DNA from: Lactobacillus sp. Sy-1
GTDB taxonomy: Bacteria > Bacillota > Bacilli > Lactobacillales > Lactobacillaceae
Assembly (NCBI RefSeq): GCF_019303535.1
Contig: NZ_JACCIU010000002.1
Span: 62,001-126,000, forward strand
Length of the DNA: 64,000 nucleotides
Reading direction: 5' to 3'
A program made the translations under genes and the position numbers. Shown piece by piece: positions 8,738 through 16,650 of this stretch; position 1 is the first letter of the stretch, and each line of letters starts with the position of its first letter. The notes under the pieces are model-generated. The model saw only the letters and a list, made by a program, of their open reading frames with translations. It made no database searches and was not told where the DNA came from.

Positions 8738-8932
8738 AATGATGTTGCACTAAAGTTAATTAGCGTGAAAAAAGCAGACTTTAGAGTCATTAAGTTTCTG
8801 ATTTGTAACCATGAAACTCTTGAAGCTAAAACGCTCTTTTGTAGACATCACGATGAACAAGTAAAAAATTATCAAATGAGCAAACTACAAAGACATAAGG
8901 CTAAAAGACCAGTTCGTTGGATGTTTGAATAG
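8738..8932 (+). pseudogene. Remnant reading frame, possibly transposase-derived
   Basis: An open frame of 64 codons without a convincing start or ribosome binding site (a GTG at 8765 is possible). It encodes C-R-H-H-D-E-Q-V-K-N-Y-Q-M-S-K-L-Q-R-H-K-A-K and ends R-P-V-R-W-M-F-E. The R-P-x-R-W-x-F tail resembles the C-terminus of some IS transposases as I remember them. I treat it as a fragment; identity is weak. Confidence 0.3.
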
Positions 8933-8992
8933 GCTGAGCCCTAATTGTTATAATTTCATATTATATATGAGATTTTTTTAACTCATTGTAGA

Positions 8993-9280
8993 TTATAATT
9001 TTTCAATTATTAAGTCTAAGTTTGGTTGACCATTCCAATAGAAGCCATCTGGATAGATATCATCTAAGATTTCCGGTAAGGTTTCTTGAGTGTTGAACCA
9101 AAATTGGAGTCGACTTTGAATGCCATCATAGGTCCACTCTTTTGGTTGTAAAATCGCATGAAACATTACCGGGTTATCAACGTGTTCTAATACTTTAGAA
9201 GCTTTAGTTTTTAAATTAATTTCTAAAGCTAAGATTGGTTCATCACTAATGTTAAAAGTTAAGCGGACATTGTCGTTCAT
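8993..9280 (-). CDS. Conserved hypothetical protein, 95 aa
   Basis: A soluble, acidic 95-residue protein with no signal peptide or membrane segment. The middle reads F-H-A-I-L-Q-P-K-E-W-T-Y-D-G-I and the end is D-G-F-Y-W-N-G-Q-P-N-L-D. AGAAAGGA lies upstream of the ATG. I do not recognise the family. Its base composition is less AT-rich than the flanking repeats, which suggests a maintained gene. It is transcribed towards the remnant frame at 8738. Confidence 0.65.
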   Translation of the reverse strand: MNDNVRLTFNISDEPILALEINLKTKASKVLEHVDNPVMFHAILQPKEWTYDGIQSRLQFWFNTQETLPEILDDIYPDGFYWNGQPNLDLIIEKL

Positions 9281-9350
9281 ATTTTAAAAATCCTTTCTAA
9301 GTTAAAATTGTTGTTATCATCATAAGTTTACTCCTCATCCTAAATCAGAG

Positions 9351-9618
9351 ACAAGAAAACGAAAAAAACACAACGAATCTACCTGAACCCCGTTGCTGAA
9401 GACCTGTAAAAGTATCAGCAGTAGCTCAAGAAAAATTATGTAAAATCTAGATTGCTATTTCCGAATGGTAGTAATGCCGATTAACCAATTATAACGATAA
9501 AATACTATAAGGTCATGATAGAGGTAGGCAATTTGCTAGGAATAAACTACTTATGCATTATTTAGGAATGGAAGAGGCCTCGACATAGAGTGCATTGGAT
9601 AATATCGGCTTTCACTAA
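9351..9618 (+). pseudogene. Degenerate tyrosine-recombinase copy 1
   Basis: The DNA matches the C-terminal half of the intact recombinase at 10893, and even more closely the second decayed copy at 12420. ACAAGAAAACGAAAAAAACA, CTACCTGAACCCCGTTGCTG, AAGGTCATGATAG and the final GAAGAGGCCTCGACA are recognisable. Frameshifts, stops and a deletion remove the H-x-x-R region, so it cannot encode an enzyme. Confidence 0.8.
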
Positions 9619-9620
9619 AT

Positions 9621-9656
9621 AAGATCCACTATCTGAAGATATGATAGTGGATCTTT
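9621..9656 (+). terminator. Terminator of a repeated family (copy 2)
   Basis: AAGATCCACTATC pairs with GATAGTGGATCTT. The hairpin directly follows the stop region of decayed integrase copy 1 and matches those at 7018 and 12847. Confidence 0.8.
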
Positions 9657-9854
9657 AATTTATATAATTGTTAAACTGCTCTGTGAAATAGACCAAAGAT
9701 TGCTCCTATAGTATTGATTGGTACGTAAGATGGTACAACAATGAGAGAATCAGCTTGGTTAAAACTACATAAAATCAATCCAAGTTATTGACATAGGAGC
9801 AATATATTAGTTAATGAGGAGCATTTACTTTAAAAAGCACTTCATTAAGTAAAT

Positions 9855-9883
9855 AAACCCCACCAATTTTTAGTGGGGTTTTT
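9855..9883. terminator. Bidirectional terminator
   Basis: AAACCCCAC pairs with GTGGGGTTT, followed by a T-run. It lies 16 bases past the stop of the leftward gene at 9899 and can end it. Confidence 0.8.
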
Positions 9884-9898
9884 ATCATCAATAGATGA

Positions 9899-10402
9899 CT
9901 AGTATTTAATTTGAGTATTTTTAACGATGCTATTTGATTCCTTATAATACTTCCCTAAGTGTGACCAGCCTACACGATCACTATTATGATCACCACCAAC
10001 GGTATAATCCCAATAAACATTAATAGTCTTATTGTTTAAAAACTTAATCTTATAATAAATGTTAGATGAGTCATCTTTATGAACTGATTTAGTTGTCAAC
10101 TTATAATTTGGATACTTACCAGTATAAGATAGATTATTTGAACTATCGCTACCTACCTTACTCATTTTAATATCAACGTTGTTACTTTTATTGTAAAATA
10201 CAGCATCTTGTTTAGTTTTTAGTTTATTAAAGTACAAAATATTTCTTTGATACTCTGTACTGAGTGGTTGTTTAAAATGCTTTGTCACCCAGGTGCCCTT
10301 CAAAACACTGGGCGTCATTTTTTTCGAAGATGCGTTAACATTAATGGTACTAAAAAGGAACAGCGATGATAATCCCGCTAAAAAGAGGACTGTTTTTTTC
10401 AT
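9899..10402 (-). CDS. Small secreted protein, distant W-x2-G-x-P family member
   Basis: A 167-residue exported protein with signal peptide M-K-K-T-V-L-F-L-A-G and cleavage near V-N-A-S. The mature start reads M-T-P-S-V-L-K-G-T-W-V-T-K-H, matching the P-x4-G-x-W core of the proteins at 265 and 6462 but lacking the leading W-x2-G. The rest is basic and Tyr-rich. GGAG lies 10 bases before the ATG at 10402; the TTG at 10411 is too close to it. The function is unknown. It is probably another diverged copy of the expanded secreted family. Confidence 0.75.
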   Translation of the reverse strand: MKKTVLFLAGLSSLFLFSTINVNASSKKMTPSVLKGTWVTKHFKQPLSTEYQRNILYFNKLKTKQDAVFYNKSNNVDIKMSKVGSDSSNNLSYTGKYPNYKLTTKSVHKDDSSNIYYKIKFLNNKTINVYWDYTVGGDHNSDRVGWSHLGKYYKESNSIVKNTQIKY

Positions 10403-10490
10403 TATGATCAATCTCCATATCTATGTAAATATAGCCTTATGCAACTAAATACAGCCAAATTATAACACTAATTAAATAAAGCGCAAAATG

Positions 10491-10519
10491 TATGCTTTGT
10501 AGCAAAGCATATCTTTTTA
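10491..10519 (+). terminator. Small hairpin followed by T-run
   Basis: TATGCTTTG and CAAAGCATA flank TAG, then ATCTTTTTATT. No rightward gene ends just before it, so it may be a relic. Confidence 0.4.
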
Positions 10520-10665
10520 TTTGCGTTGGAATAGGCTGTCCATTTCATGGTACAATCTTAATACAAACTTTTTTAGTTATATGATTAAAAGCATTTCATT
10601 TCACAAGACAAGAAGAATAGGCATCGCAGGGATTCCGATAGGGATTTAAGACGCTAATGACAACC

Positions 10666-10809
10666 TTAGAACATATCGATTAAAGTAGCGAGCATTGTGG
10701 CCACATATAATTGGCACCGATTCTTCCAATGTGCGCCCTTCATTTTGTAGTAATTGACCATTACGACGGTCAACACTAGCAGCGTTACAAACACAATAAT
10801 ACTTAGCAT
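10666..10809 (-). CDS. 47-residue membrane microprotein
   Basis: A short gene with GGAG 9 bases before its ATG. The product begins M-L-S-I-I-V-F-V and has one clear membrane helix (about residues 3-19), a basic loop (Y-Y-K-M-K-G-A-H-W-K-N-R) and a second weaker helix at 32-46. It faces away from the integrase at 10893, with 83 bases between the starts. The function is unknown. Balanced codon use and an excellent start signal support it as real. Confidence 0.6.
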   Translation of the reverse strand: MLSIIVFVTLLVLTVVMVNYYKMKGAHWKNRCQLYVATMLATLIDMF

Positions 10810-10892
10810 GTTAAATCTCTCCCCTAAATAACTTTAATTGCCGTTATTATACAACGAATACGCTTATTAGCAACCAGAAAGGATGAAACTCC

Positions 10893-11495
10893 ATGAACCT
10901 AGACCACCAAGATCAAGACGTACGACCAATTAAGGATTTAGATGCCCTCGAACAAGTCGAAGATACGCTTTTAAACAACTTCAAGTATGGCGTCCGTAAC
11001 CTGACCATCTTCCAAGTAGGGAAAGCTACCTTACTACGAGCCAACGACGTCCTCAACCTTAAGTACGATGACGTCTTCGATGAAGGCGATGAAGTGAAGC
11101 GTTCAGCCTATATCAAGGACAAGAAGACCAAAAAATCACACCGCATCTACCTTAACCCCGTCGTTGATGATCTTTACAAGTATCAACGCTGGTTAAAGAA
11201 ACACGATGTGCAATCTAGATGGTTATTCCCCAATAGTCGGGACTCTAATAAGCCATTGGCCACTACCCAGTACTATCAGGTTATGCTGAAGGTCGGAGAC
11301 TTACTAGGCATTGGTTATCTCGGCACCCACACCATGCGTAAAACTGGTGCTTATATGGTTTATAAACAGTCTAACTATAACCTAGCGCTAGTTATGAAGC
11401 TATTGAACCATTCTAGTGCAGCAATGACGCTACATTATTTAGGGCTGGAAGAGGCTTCGATGGAGAGTGCGCTGGATAAGATTGAGTTCCATTAA
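10893..11495 (+). CDS. Short tyrosine-type recombinase/integrase
   Basis: A site-specific DNA recombinase of the phage integrase/XerCD superfamily, 200 residues long. It has essentially only the catalytic domain; the usual N-terminal core-binding domain is missing. Visible catalytic residues are Arg49 (L-L-R-A-N-D-V-L), a basic beta-hairpin near K-K-T-K-K-S-H-R, His146 and Arg149 in H-T-M-R, His173 in L-N-H-S-S and Tyr182 in L-H-Y-L-G. AAAGG lies upstream of the ATG. Two broken copies flank it. Its higher GC than the next gene suggests a different origin from the cargo. Such short recombinases are common in lactobacilli. Confidence 0.88.
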   Translation: MNLDHQDQDVRPIKDLDALEQVEDTLLNNFKYGVRNLTIFQVGKATLLRANDVLNLKYDDVFDEGDEVKRSAYIKDKKTKKSHRIYLNPVVDDLYKYQRWLKKHDVQSRWLFPNSRDSNKPLATTQYYQVMLKVGDLLGIGYLGTHTMRKTGAYMVYKQSNYNLALVMKLLNHSSAAMTLHYLGLEEASMESALDKIEFH

Positions 11496-11542
11496 TATAA
11501 GCGTAAAAACAGATTTACGTAATACAAAGGGTGAGTGATTTA

Positions 11543-12364
11543 ATGGTAAGCAATAAATCAAATTGGCTATTAAAATTAGTTGATGAGAAACACTATAATG
11601 ATTTTATTGAAAAAGGTGAAATTTTTTTTGGAGATGTTAAACGTTATCAAGATATAGAAAGAGAGGAGCTTAATAAGGGTATTGGAGATAAAAATGATTC
11701 CCATGTTTCATTTTCTAAACAAGACTTATTAGACATTAATATTAGTTTAGCTGTTAAATACGGAGATAAAGACATTACTCTTCTTAATGATGATATAGCT
11801 GAGTTAGATGGCGAAAGCTTGGGCTATACTCCAAACGCTAGCATCTTTTGTTCAATTAAAATTCTATTAAGCGATTTATTAGAAAAAAAGAAATTTAAAT
11901 CTGATATTAATCAATCTAATCTATTTGATGATAATTATAGGAAAAAGGTTGTATTAATAACTGATAAGAATGAATTACTAAGACGCATTGAAAAATCAGC
12001 TTATGAAAAAGGAGATTTGGACTATAATGACGTTACTTATAAAAAAGACTTACAAAATTATTTAAGACCAAAACTGATTAAGAGCTTTGCTGATAATAAA
12101 TTACTTTCTAAGTTTAATAAAGAGGTTGTATTTTCTAAGGATTTATACTTTAGTAATCAAAGAGAAACCAGATTTGCTATATTCAGAAAAAATGTTAAAA
12201 ATAAAGTTATCTTTAATGTCGTTGATGATAATATGGTCGATGTATCTACTAATCAAAATTACGAAGATATCAAAATTTATGTTGGCAACATTAGCGATAT
12301 AACTGTAACTTTTGATAGTATTGACTCTTTTTTGGAAAGAGTTAAATTAGTTATTCCTAAATAA
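11543..12364 (+). CDS. Uncharacterised cargo protein downstream of integrase
   Basis: A 273-residue soluble protein. I do not know its function. The N-terminal part has the pattern W-L-L-K-L, Y-N-D-F-I-E-K-G-E-I-F-F-G-D-V-K-R-Y, then G-I-G-D-K-N-D-S. A later segment reads Y-F-S-N-Q-R-E-T-R-F-A-I-F. From memory, this layout (a short G-x-I/L-x-F start, G-x-G-D loop and Q-x-E-x-R-F motif) recurs in phage and defence-island proteins without an agreed function. The gene is much more AT-rich than the integrase 47 bases upstream, as expected for foreign cargo. AAAGGGTGAGTGAT forms an extended ribosome binding site before the ATG at 11543. Confidence 0.7.
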   Translation: MVSNKSNWLLKLVDEKHYNDFIEKGEIFFGDVKRYQDIEREELNKGIGDKNDSHVSFSKQDLLDINISLAVKYGDKDITLLNDDIAELDGESLGYTPNASIFCSIKILLSDLLEKKKFKSDINQSNLFDDNYRKKVVLITDKNELLRRIEKSAYEKGDLDYNDVTYKKDLQNYLRPKLIKSFADNKLLSKFNKEVVFSKDLYFSNQRETRFAIFRKNVKNKVIFNVVDDNMVDVSTNQNYEDIKIYVGNISDITVTFDSIDSFLERVKLVIPK

Positions 12365-12384
12365 TTTTAATAATAACTAATTGG

Positions 12385-12418
12385 GAAAGTCACATTATTA
12401 CGGGTCAGAGACTTTCTT
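12385..12418 (+). terminator. Weak terminator after cargo gene
   Basis: GAAAGTC at 12385-12391 pairs with GACTTTC at 12410-12416, followed by TT. The stem is short and the loop long. Confidence 0.45.
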
Positions 12419-12419
12419 A

Positions 12420-12843
12420 ATCTCAAGTATGATTATGTTGCCCTTTTGATGAGGGCGATGAAGTTAAGCAATCAGCGTACATCAAGAACAAGAAAACGAA
12501 AAAACACACCGTATATACCTGAACCCCGTTGCTGAAGACTTATATCAACGGTGGCTCAAGAAGTATGATGTGCAGTCGAGATGGTTATTTCCGAATAGTA
12601 GGGATGCTAATAAACCGATTGCAACAATGCAGTACTACAAGGTCATGATGAAAGTCGGTGATCTATTAGGAATCAATTACCTAGGAACCCATACGATGCG
12701 CAAAAGGTATATAAGTAGTAAAATTATAATCTAGTGTTGGTAATGAAGAGCCTGAATCACTATAGTGCTGCAATGACACTTCATTATCTAGGTCTAGAAG
12801 AGGCCTCAATGGAGAGTGCATTGGATAAGATTGAGTTTCATTA
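12420..12843 (+). pseudogene. Degenerate tyrosine-recombinase copy 2
   Basis: The translation in shifting frames gives N-L-K-Y-D, S-A-Y-I-K-N-K-K-T-K-K, H-R-I-Y-L-N-P-V, S-R-W-L-F-P-N-S-R-D, G-T-H-T-M-R-K, and finally S-M-E-S-A-L-D-K-I-E-F-H and a stop, collinear with the intact enzyme at 10893. Several single-base shifts and a stop after T-M-R-K-R-Y-I-S-S inactivate it. The N-terminal 55 codons are absent. Confidence 0.88.
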
Positions 12844-12846
12844 AAT

Positions 12847-12884
12847 AAAGATCCACTATCATATTTTTCAGATAGTGGATCTTT
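12847..12884 (+). terminator. Terminator of a repeated family (copy 3)
   Basis: AAAGATCCACTATC (12847-12860) is perfectly inverted at 12871-12884 and followed by ATTTTG. It directly follows decayed integrase copy 2. Confidence 0.88.
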
Positions 12885-13013
12885 ATTTTGTATAACTGTT
12901 AATCAGTAAGAGTGAGATAGATAAAACACTGTTTTAATATCTAGGTTAAGACTTTATAAATTTAGTAAAATTAATGAATTATAATTAGCATCAATATTTG
13001 ACCAATCATTACT

Positions 13014-13068
13014 AAAAAAGTCGCTAACGATGGCTACTTCCAAAATTACAACGTCGTCGTTAACGGCT
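13014..13068 (-). terminator. Terminator for the 13080 gene
   Basis: Read leftward, CGTTAACGA and TCGTTAGCG form a stem followed by T6. Confidence 0.55.
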
Positions 13069-13079
13069 TTTGTTTTAAA

Positions 13080-13607
13080 TTATCTTAAAGGGTCGGTTGG
13101 ATAATCATTCCTATTGGGAACTTTGACGAACTTTCCAAAGCTCTTCCAGTGCTTATAACCGGTGAAATCACCCTTCATCTTCATCGTAAAGCCTTTACCG
13201 GATTTCTTTACGATATAGTTCCAATGTAGGCTATCTTTAGAATATTTACCATCTTTCATTTGGTATGTATTTTTACCAATTTGTTTATAAACTAATTTTA
13301 ATAAAACAGCTTCGACAGTTCCCATTTCTGTAGCTTTACCGGATTTTTGGAAGCCAAAGTAAGCGAGTGCAACATTTTGGTCTTTAATTTTAGTGCTAGT
13401 GTAAAGTATATAATGTTTATACCAACCCTTAACAGACCCATTAGGAAATTTTTTAGTGCTCATCCAAGCTTCAGATTTCTTAACAAAACTTGGTAAACCG
13501 GTATGCCAACTGGAAGCACTTGCTGATTGCGTATCGTTTACCGCCAAAACAGATGCTGATAACGATAGCGTTAATGCTGATGCGACTAATACGTGTTTAA
13601 TGTTCAA
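13080..13607 (-). CDS. Small secreted protein, W-x2-G-x-P family
   Basis: A 175-residue exported protein with a signal peptide ending near S-A-S-A-S, then S-W-H-T-G-L-P at the mature start, as in 6462 (W-H-K-G-L-P). The C-terminal half has W-K-S-F-G-K-F-V-K-V-P. I start it at the TTG at 13607, because GGAG directly abuts the ATG at 13616 with no spacer, while the TTG lies 9 bases after GGAG. Function is unknown. The gene stands apart from the CAP operon just upstream and has its own terminator. Confidence 0.72.
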   Translation of the reverse strand: MNIKHVLVASALTLSLSASVLAVNDTQSASASSWHTGLPSFVKKSEAWMSTKKFPNGSVKGWYKHYILYTSTKIKDQNVALAYFGFQKSGKATEMGTVEAVLLKLVYKQIGKNTYQMKDGKYSKDSLHWNYIVKKSGKGFTMKMKGDFTGYKHWKSFGKFVKVPNRNDYPTDPLR

Positions 13608-13727
13608 TGAAAACATCTCCTATATGCGAATTAATTTAAATATAATATCAAATTATCTTAAATGCAAATATTAAAAAGTTAGGTTTAAAGCCTAGTTATA
13701 GTTGGATTGATTTTGCTAATTTAGACT

Positions 13728-13760
13728 AAAAAAGTGCTGACCAGATGTAGGGCAACACTT
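13728..13760 (-). terminator. Terminator of the triple CAP operon
   Basis: Read leftward, AAGTGTTG pairs with CAGCACTT (one G-U pair), then T6. It follows the stop at 13767. Confidence 0.65.
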
Positions 13761-13766
13761 AATTAT

Positions 13767-14687
13767 TTACATGAAGTCTTGAACGAATGCCATATTTTTA
13801 TCACCATCATCGTAGGTTTTATCTCCTAATGAGGCTCCAATACCAATTTTAGTAACACTTGGGTCTACCATATTTTGATAATGTCCACCATGACTTGATT
13901 TTTCGGCGTAATATCCATTATATTCTATTTCGGCCGCATCCGTAGGGCTCATTGATAATCCCCCATAGTGGCATGCGGCATTTTCATTTAATTCGGCGTA
14001 ACTTTGGAATAGTCCATCCTTGACGGCGTTTAAGCCACTTAATTGTTGTCCATTGAAATTATGATGACCGTCAAAAGTGTTCCAATAATTATCAAAGTAA
14101 TACGTATCATCTTTAGCGGTGTCTTGAGCCACTTGGGTTAGCTTATCGTCTTCGGTAACGGGTGCTACACCAACTTCACTACGGGCTTGGTTAACTAATT
14201 CGAGTTCACGGGCTTTGAAAACTGGGAGCCACTGATTCCAATCTGTCATTTGTCCGACTGTGTAGTCAAATCCATTGCGAATATCATCATGTTGCCAATT
14301 AATAGGGGCGACTCCTGAATCGTGTGAGTTTTTGGAATCTTGGTTAGCTTTAGCAATTTGTGCTTTGAGTTTTTGAGATTGCTTTTTGAGCATGGCGTCT
14401 TGACTGGTTGAACCTTTAGCATATTTGAAAGCGGATGCGGTTACATAGCCTTTAACTTGTGTGCTGTAGTAATATTTAGTTCCGTTATACGTAATGGCGT
14501 TACCTTTGGTTAAATGCTTCGACGTTGATTTATTAGTAGCACTAGTTAGTTTGACATGTTTACCAGTTTTCTTGAATTGATAAACCGATATGGTTTTGCT
14601 ACTTGCGTGGGCTGCGGTTTGAGTGGTTGCAACGCCGACACCGAATACGGCCACGGTAGTTGCGAAAGTTAAAATTGATTTCTTCAT
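13767..14687 (-). CDS. Secreted CAP-domain protein (operon gene 3)
   Basis: A 306-residue exported protein. A signal peptide (M-K-K-S-I-L-T-F-A-T, cleavage after A-H-A) leads into an N-terminal module starting V-Y-Q-F-K-K-T-G-K-H that ends at G-Y-V-T-A-S-A-F. A Lys/Gln-rich helix follows, then a CAP domain from about residue 155 with L-V-N-Q-A-R, N-E-N-A-A and G-G-H-Y-Q-N-M. AAGGAG precedes the ATG. It is last in a three-gene leftward operon with 15-20 base gaps; all three share the signal peptide and N-terminal module. The module probably binds the wall (inference). Confidence 0.87.
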   Translation of the reverse strand: MKKSILTFATTVAVFGVGVATTQTAAHASSKTISVYQFKKTGKHVKLTSATNKSTSKHLTKGNAITYNGTKYYYSTQVKGYVTASAFKYAKGSTSQDAMLKKQSQKLKAQIAKANQDSKNSHDSGVAPINWQHDDIRNGFDYTVGQMTDWNQWLPVFKARELELVNQARSEVGVAPVTEDDKLTQVAQDTAKDDTYYFDNYWNTFDGHHNFNGQQLSGLNAVKDGLFQSYAELNENAACHYGGLSMSPTDAAEIEYNGYYAEKSSHGGHYQNMVDPSVTKIGIGASLGDKTYDDGDKNMAFVQDFM

Positions 14688-14702
14688 AATAGCTCCTTAG
14701 TT

Positions 14703-15569
14703 TTAGTTATTGAATTCTTGTGCAATTCCTAGATTACTTGATGGGTCATTTAATTTTTCAACTGTTAAGCCAACTGTCAAATATTTGGTATTTGGACTCA
14801 TCATATTTTGATAGTGTCCTCCAGTAGGGCCTTCTTCAATTGTTTCTTCCAAGAGGTCTTTTGCAGCTTGTTGAGGTGTTTCTAGTTCACTTGAATTTGC
14901 AGGATTTGTTCCAGTATTTTCAGCAATATGATATGAAGCTTCTTCGTATGAAGGGTATACGTTATATTGCGCTGCAAGAATGTCAGAATATGTTTTTCCA
15001 TTTTGGTCGTAATGACCATTATACCAAGATTGATTCCAATACTTTAATTCTTGTTTAGCACGTTCGTTCGCTACTGGCTGCATGGCTGGATTTTCATTTA
15101 ATGCATTTAGTCCATGACTGGTACGATATGCATTGACATCGTTTGTGAATTCAGTAATGAAAGCTTTGGCATAGGCATTGGCATCCGTAATGGTTTCTTT
15201 TTTAGCATTGTAGCCGTCCACGGACACGTCTGGTTTGTTAGTGACTTTACTAAAATGATGTTGAACGGGCTTGTAGTGTTTGTTGACATAAGCTTTAGGT
15301 GCTTTTTCAAAAACTGAGTCGGGTACGTATCCTTTAACCGTTGAGCTGTAGTATACTCTAAAGTTTTTGTATTTAAAACTGTGTCCTTTCTTTAATTTTT
15401 TGGATACTTTTACCAATTTTGCACTAATGTATTTATAATGATTACCCGTTTTCTTAAATTGGTAAACTGCGATTGTTTGGGTGCTAGCATGAGCAGCCGT
15501 TTGAGTAGTAGCAACGCTGGTCCCGAAGAGAGCAACAGCAGTTGCGAAAGTTAAAATTGATTTTTTCAT
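14703..15569 (-). CDS. Secreted CAP-domain protein (operon gene 2)
   Basis: A 288-residue exported protein, nearly identical to its downstream neighbour over the signal peptide. The N-terminal module has V-Y-Q-F-K-K-T-G-N-H and V-Y-Y-S-S-T-V-K-G-Y. The CAP domain includes V-N-A-Y-R-T-S-H-G, A-E-N-T-G and G-G-H-Y-Q-N-M-M-S-P. It resembles 15590 more than 13767 in the CAP part (both have D-A-N-A-Y and E-K-L-N-D-P). AAGGAG lies upstream of the ATG. Tandem duplication followed by divergence is the simplest explanation. Confidence 0.87.
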   Translation of the reverse strand: MKKSILTFATAVALFGTSVATTQTAAHASTQTIAVYQFKKTGNHYKYISAKLVKVSKKLKKGHSFKYKNFRVYYSSTVKGYVPDSVFEKAPKAYVNKHYKPVQHHFSKVTNKPDVSVDGYNAKKETITDANAYAKAFITEFTNDVNAYRTSHGLNALNENPAMQPVANERAKQELKYWNQSWYNGHYDQNGKTYSDILAAQYNVYPSYEEASYHIAENTGTNPANSSELETPQQAAKDLLEETIEEGPTGGHYQNMMSPNTKYLTVGLTVEKLNDPSSNLGIAQEFNN

Positions 15570-15589
15570 AATTGATTAGCTCCTTATTT

Positions 15590-16477
15590 CTAATTGCTGG
15601 TGTATTCTTCGGCGATAGCAATTCTGCTATTGGGGTCATTTAATTTTTCGACACCGACGCCAACACAAAGGGTTGTATAGGCTGTATCCATCATGTTTTG
15701 GTAATGTCCACCGATACCACCTTTATCATTCACTTCACCAACCCACATTAGATATAATAAATCGTGGGCGGCTTCTTTGGGCGCTTCAAGTCCATCCGAA
15801 CCAATTGGGTTCCCAGCACAATTTTCGGCCATAAATGTTGGATTAATACCCGCTTGAGATTCTAATTCAGATGCAATAATGTTTCCATTGGAATCATAAT
15901 GGGTGAAATTAGTTAGTAATTGATTTCCACGTTCGTTGGCAATTGGTTCTAGAGCCGTATTCCAAATTAGTGCGTTAGCACCATGACTAGTACGATAGGC
16001 ATTGACTTCGGCAAGATAATATTGACCGAAGGCTTTACTATATGCATTAGCATCAACAATGGTTTTCTTGTTAACATCAAAGCCATCGACAATTTGATCC
16101 GGTGTTGAAGTTTGCTTTGCGGGCTTGGTTTGTTTAGGGGTATCATCTTTCATAAAGTCATGTAAGGCTTTAATATGTGATTTTTCGGCTTTTGACAGGT
16201 GCTTAGTTTTAAAGAGTTTAAATGCACTAGCTTTGGCATAACCATTAAGTTGACTACTGTAATAATATTTGATGCCTTTATATGTAACGTCTTTGCCCTT
16301 CGTCAGCCGGTGCGTTACCGTCGTGGTGGTCTGACCAGATAAGGTAACGTGATGGCCCGCCTTTTTGAATTGATATACGGTCACCGCTTTGCTGCTGGCT
16401 TGCACACCGCCATTCGTTTCAACTGCTAAGCCCAGTAAGGTGGCCAAAGTGACGGCACAAATAAATGATTTTTTCAT
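15590..16477 (-). CDS. Secreted CAP-domain protein (operon gene 1)
   Basis: A 295-residue exported protein and the first gene of the tandem. A signal peptide is followed by an N-terminal module (V-Y-Q-F-K-K-A-G-H-H to L-N-G-Y-A-K-A-S-A-F), a Lys/Thr linker and a CAP domain with V-N-A-Y-R-T-S-H-G, A-E-N-C-A-G-N-P and G-G-H-Y-Q-N-M-M-D. The Cys after A-E-N is also present in 13767 (A-C-H) but not in 14703. AAGGAG lies before the ATG. The promoter should lie in 16480-16600; I could not pick one with confidence. Confidence 0.87.
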   Translation of the reverse strand: MKKSFICAVTLATLLGLAVETNGGVQASSKAVTVYQFKKAGHHVTLSGQTTTTVTHRLTKGKDVTYKGIKYYYSSQLNGYAKASAFKLFKTKHLSKAEKSHIKALHDFMKDDTPKQTKPAKQTSTPDQIVDGFDVNKKTIVDANAYSKAFGQYYLAEVNAYRTSHGANALIWNTALEPIANERGNQLLTNFTHYDSNGNIIASELESQAGINPTFMAENCAGNPIGSDGLEAPKEAAHDLLYLMWVGEVNDKGGIGGHYQNMMDTAYTTLCVGVGVEKLNDPNSRIAIAEEYTSN

Positions 16478-16650
16478 CTTGATAACTCCTTCGATATGAC
16501 TTTCATATGTATAAATGTTAATATCGTAATCATATCACTGGAATACATCGTAGACAACTAGATCCGTATTAAACATCGTTACGGGTTTTATTATTAAATT
16601 GTGATGAATCAATTGAAATCAAACATCACACGTGAGTGTCAGGAAAGAAG

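Larger units (their letters stand above)
9351..12884 (+). mobile_element. Decayed integrase-bounded accessory segment
   Basis: The intact short tyrosine recombinase (10893) and its downstream gene (11543) are flanked by two degenerate copies of the recombinase C-terminal half (9351-9618 and 12420-12843). Each copy ends in the same AAGATCCACTAT hairpin. This looks like repeated insertion or tandem duplication of an integrase-carrying element followed by decay. Exact ends and attachment sites are not resolved. Confidence 0.45.

Noticed and set aside
14840-15317. Open frames on the plus strand inside the CAP gene at 14703
   Set aside because: They are antisense shadows of a clearly coding gene, with no ribosome binding site and no domain.
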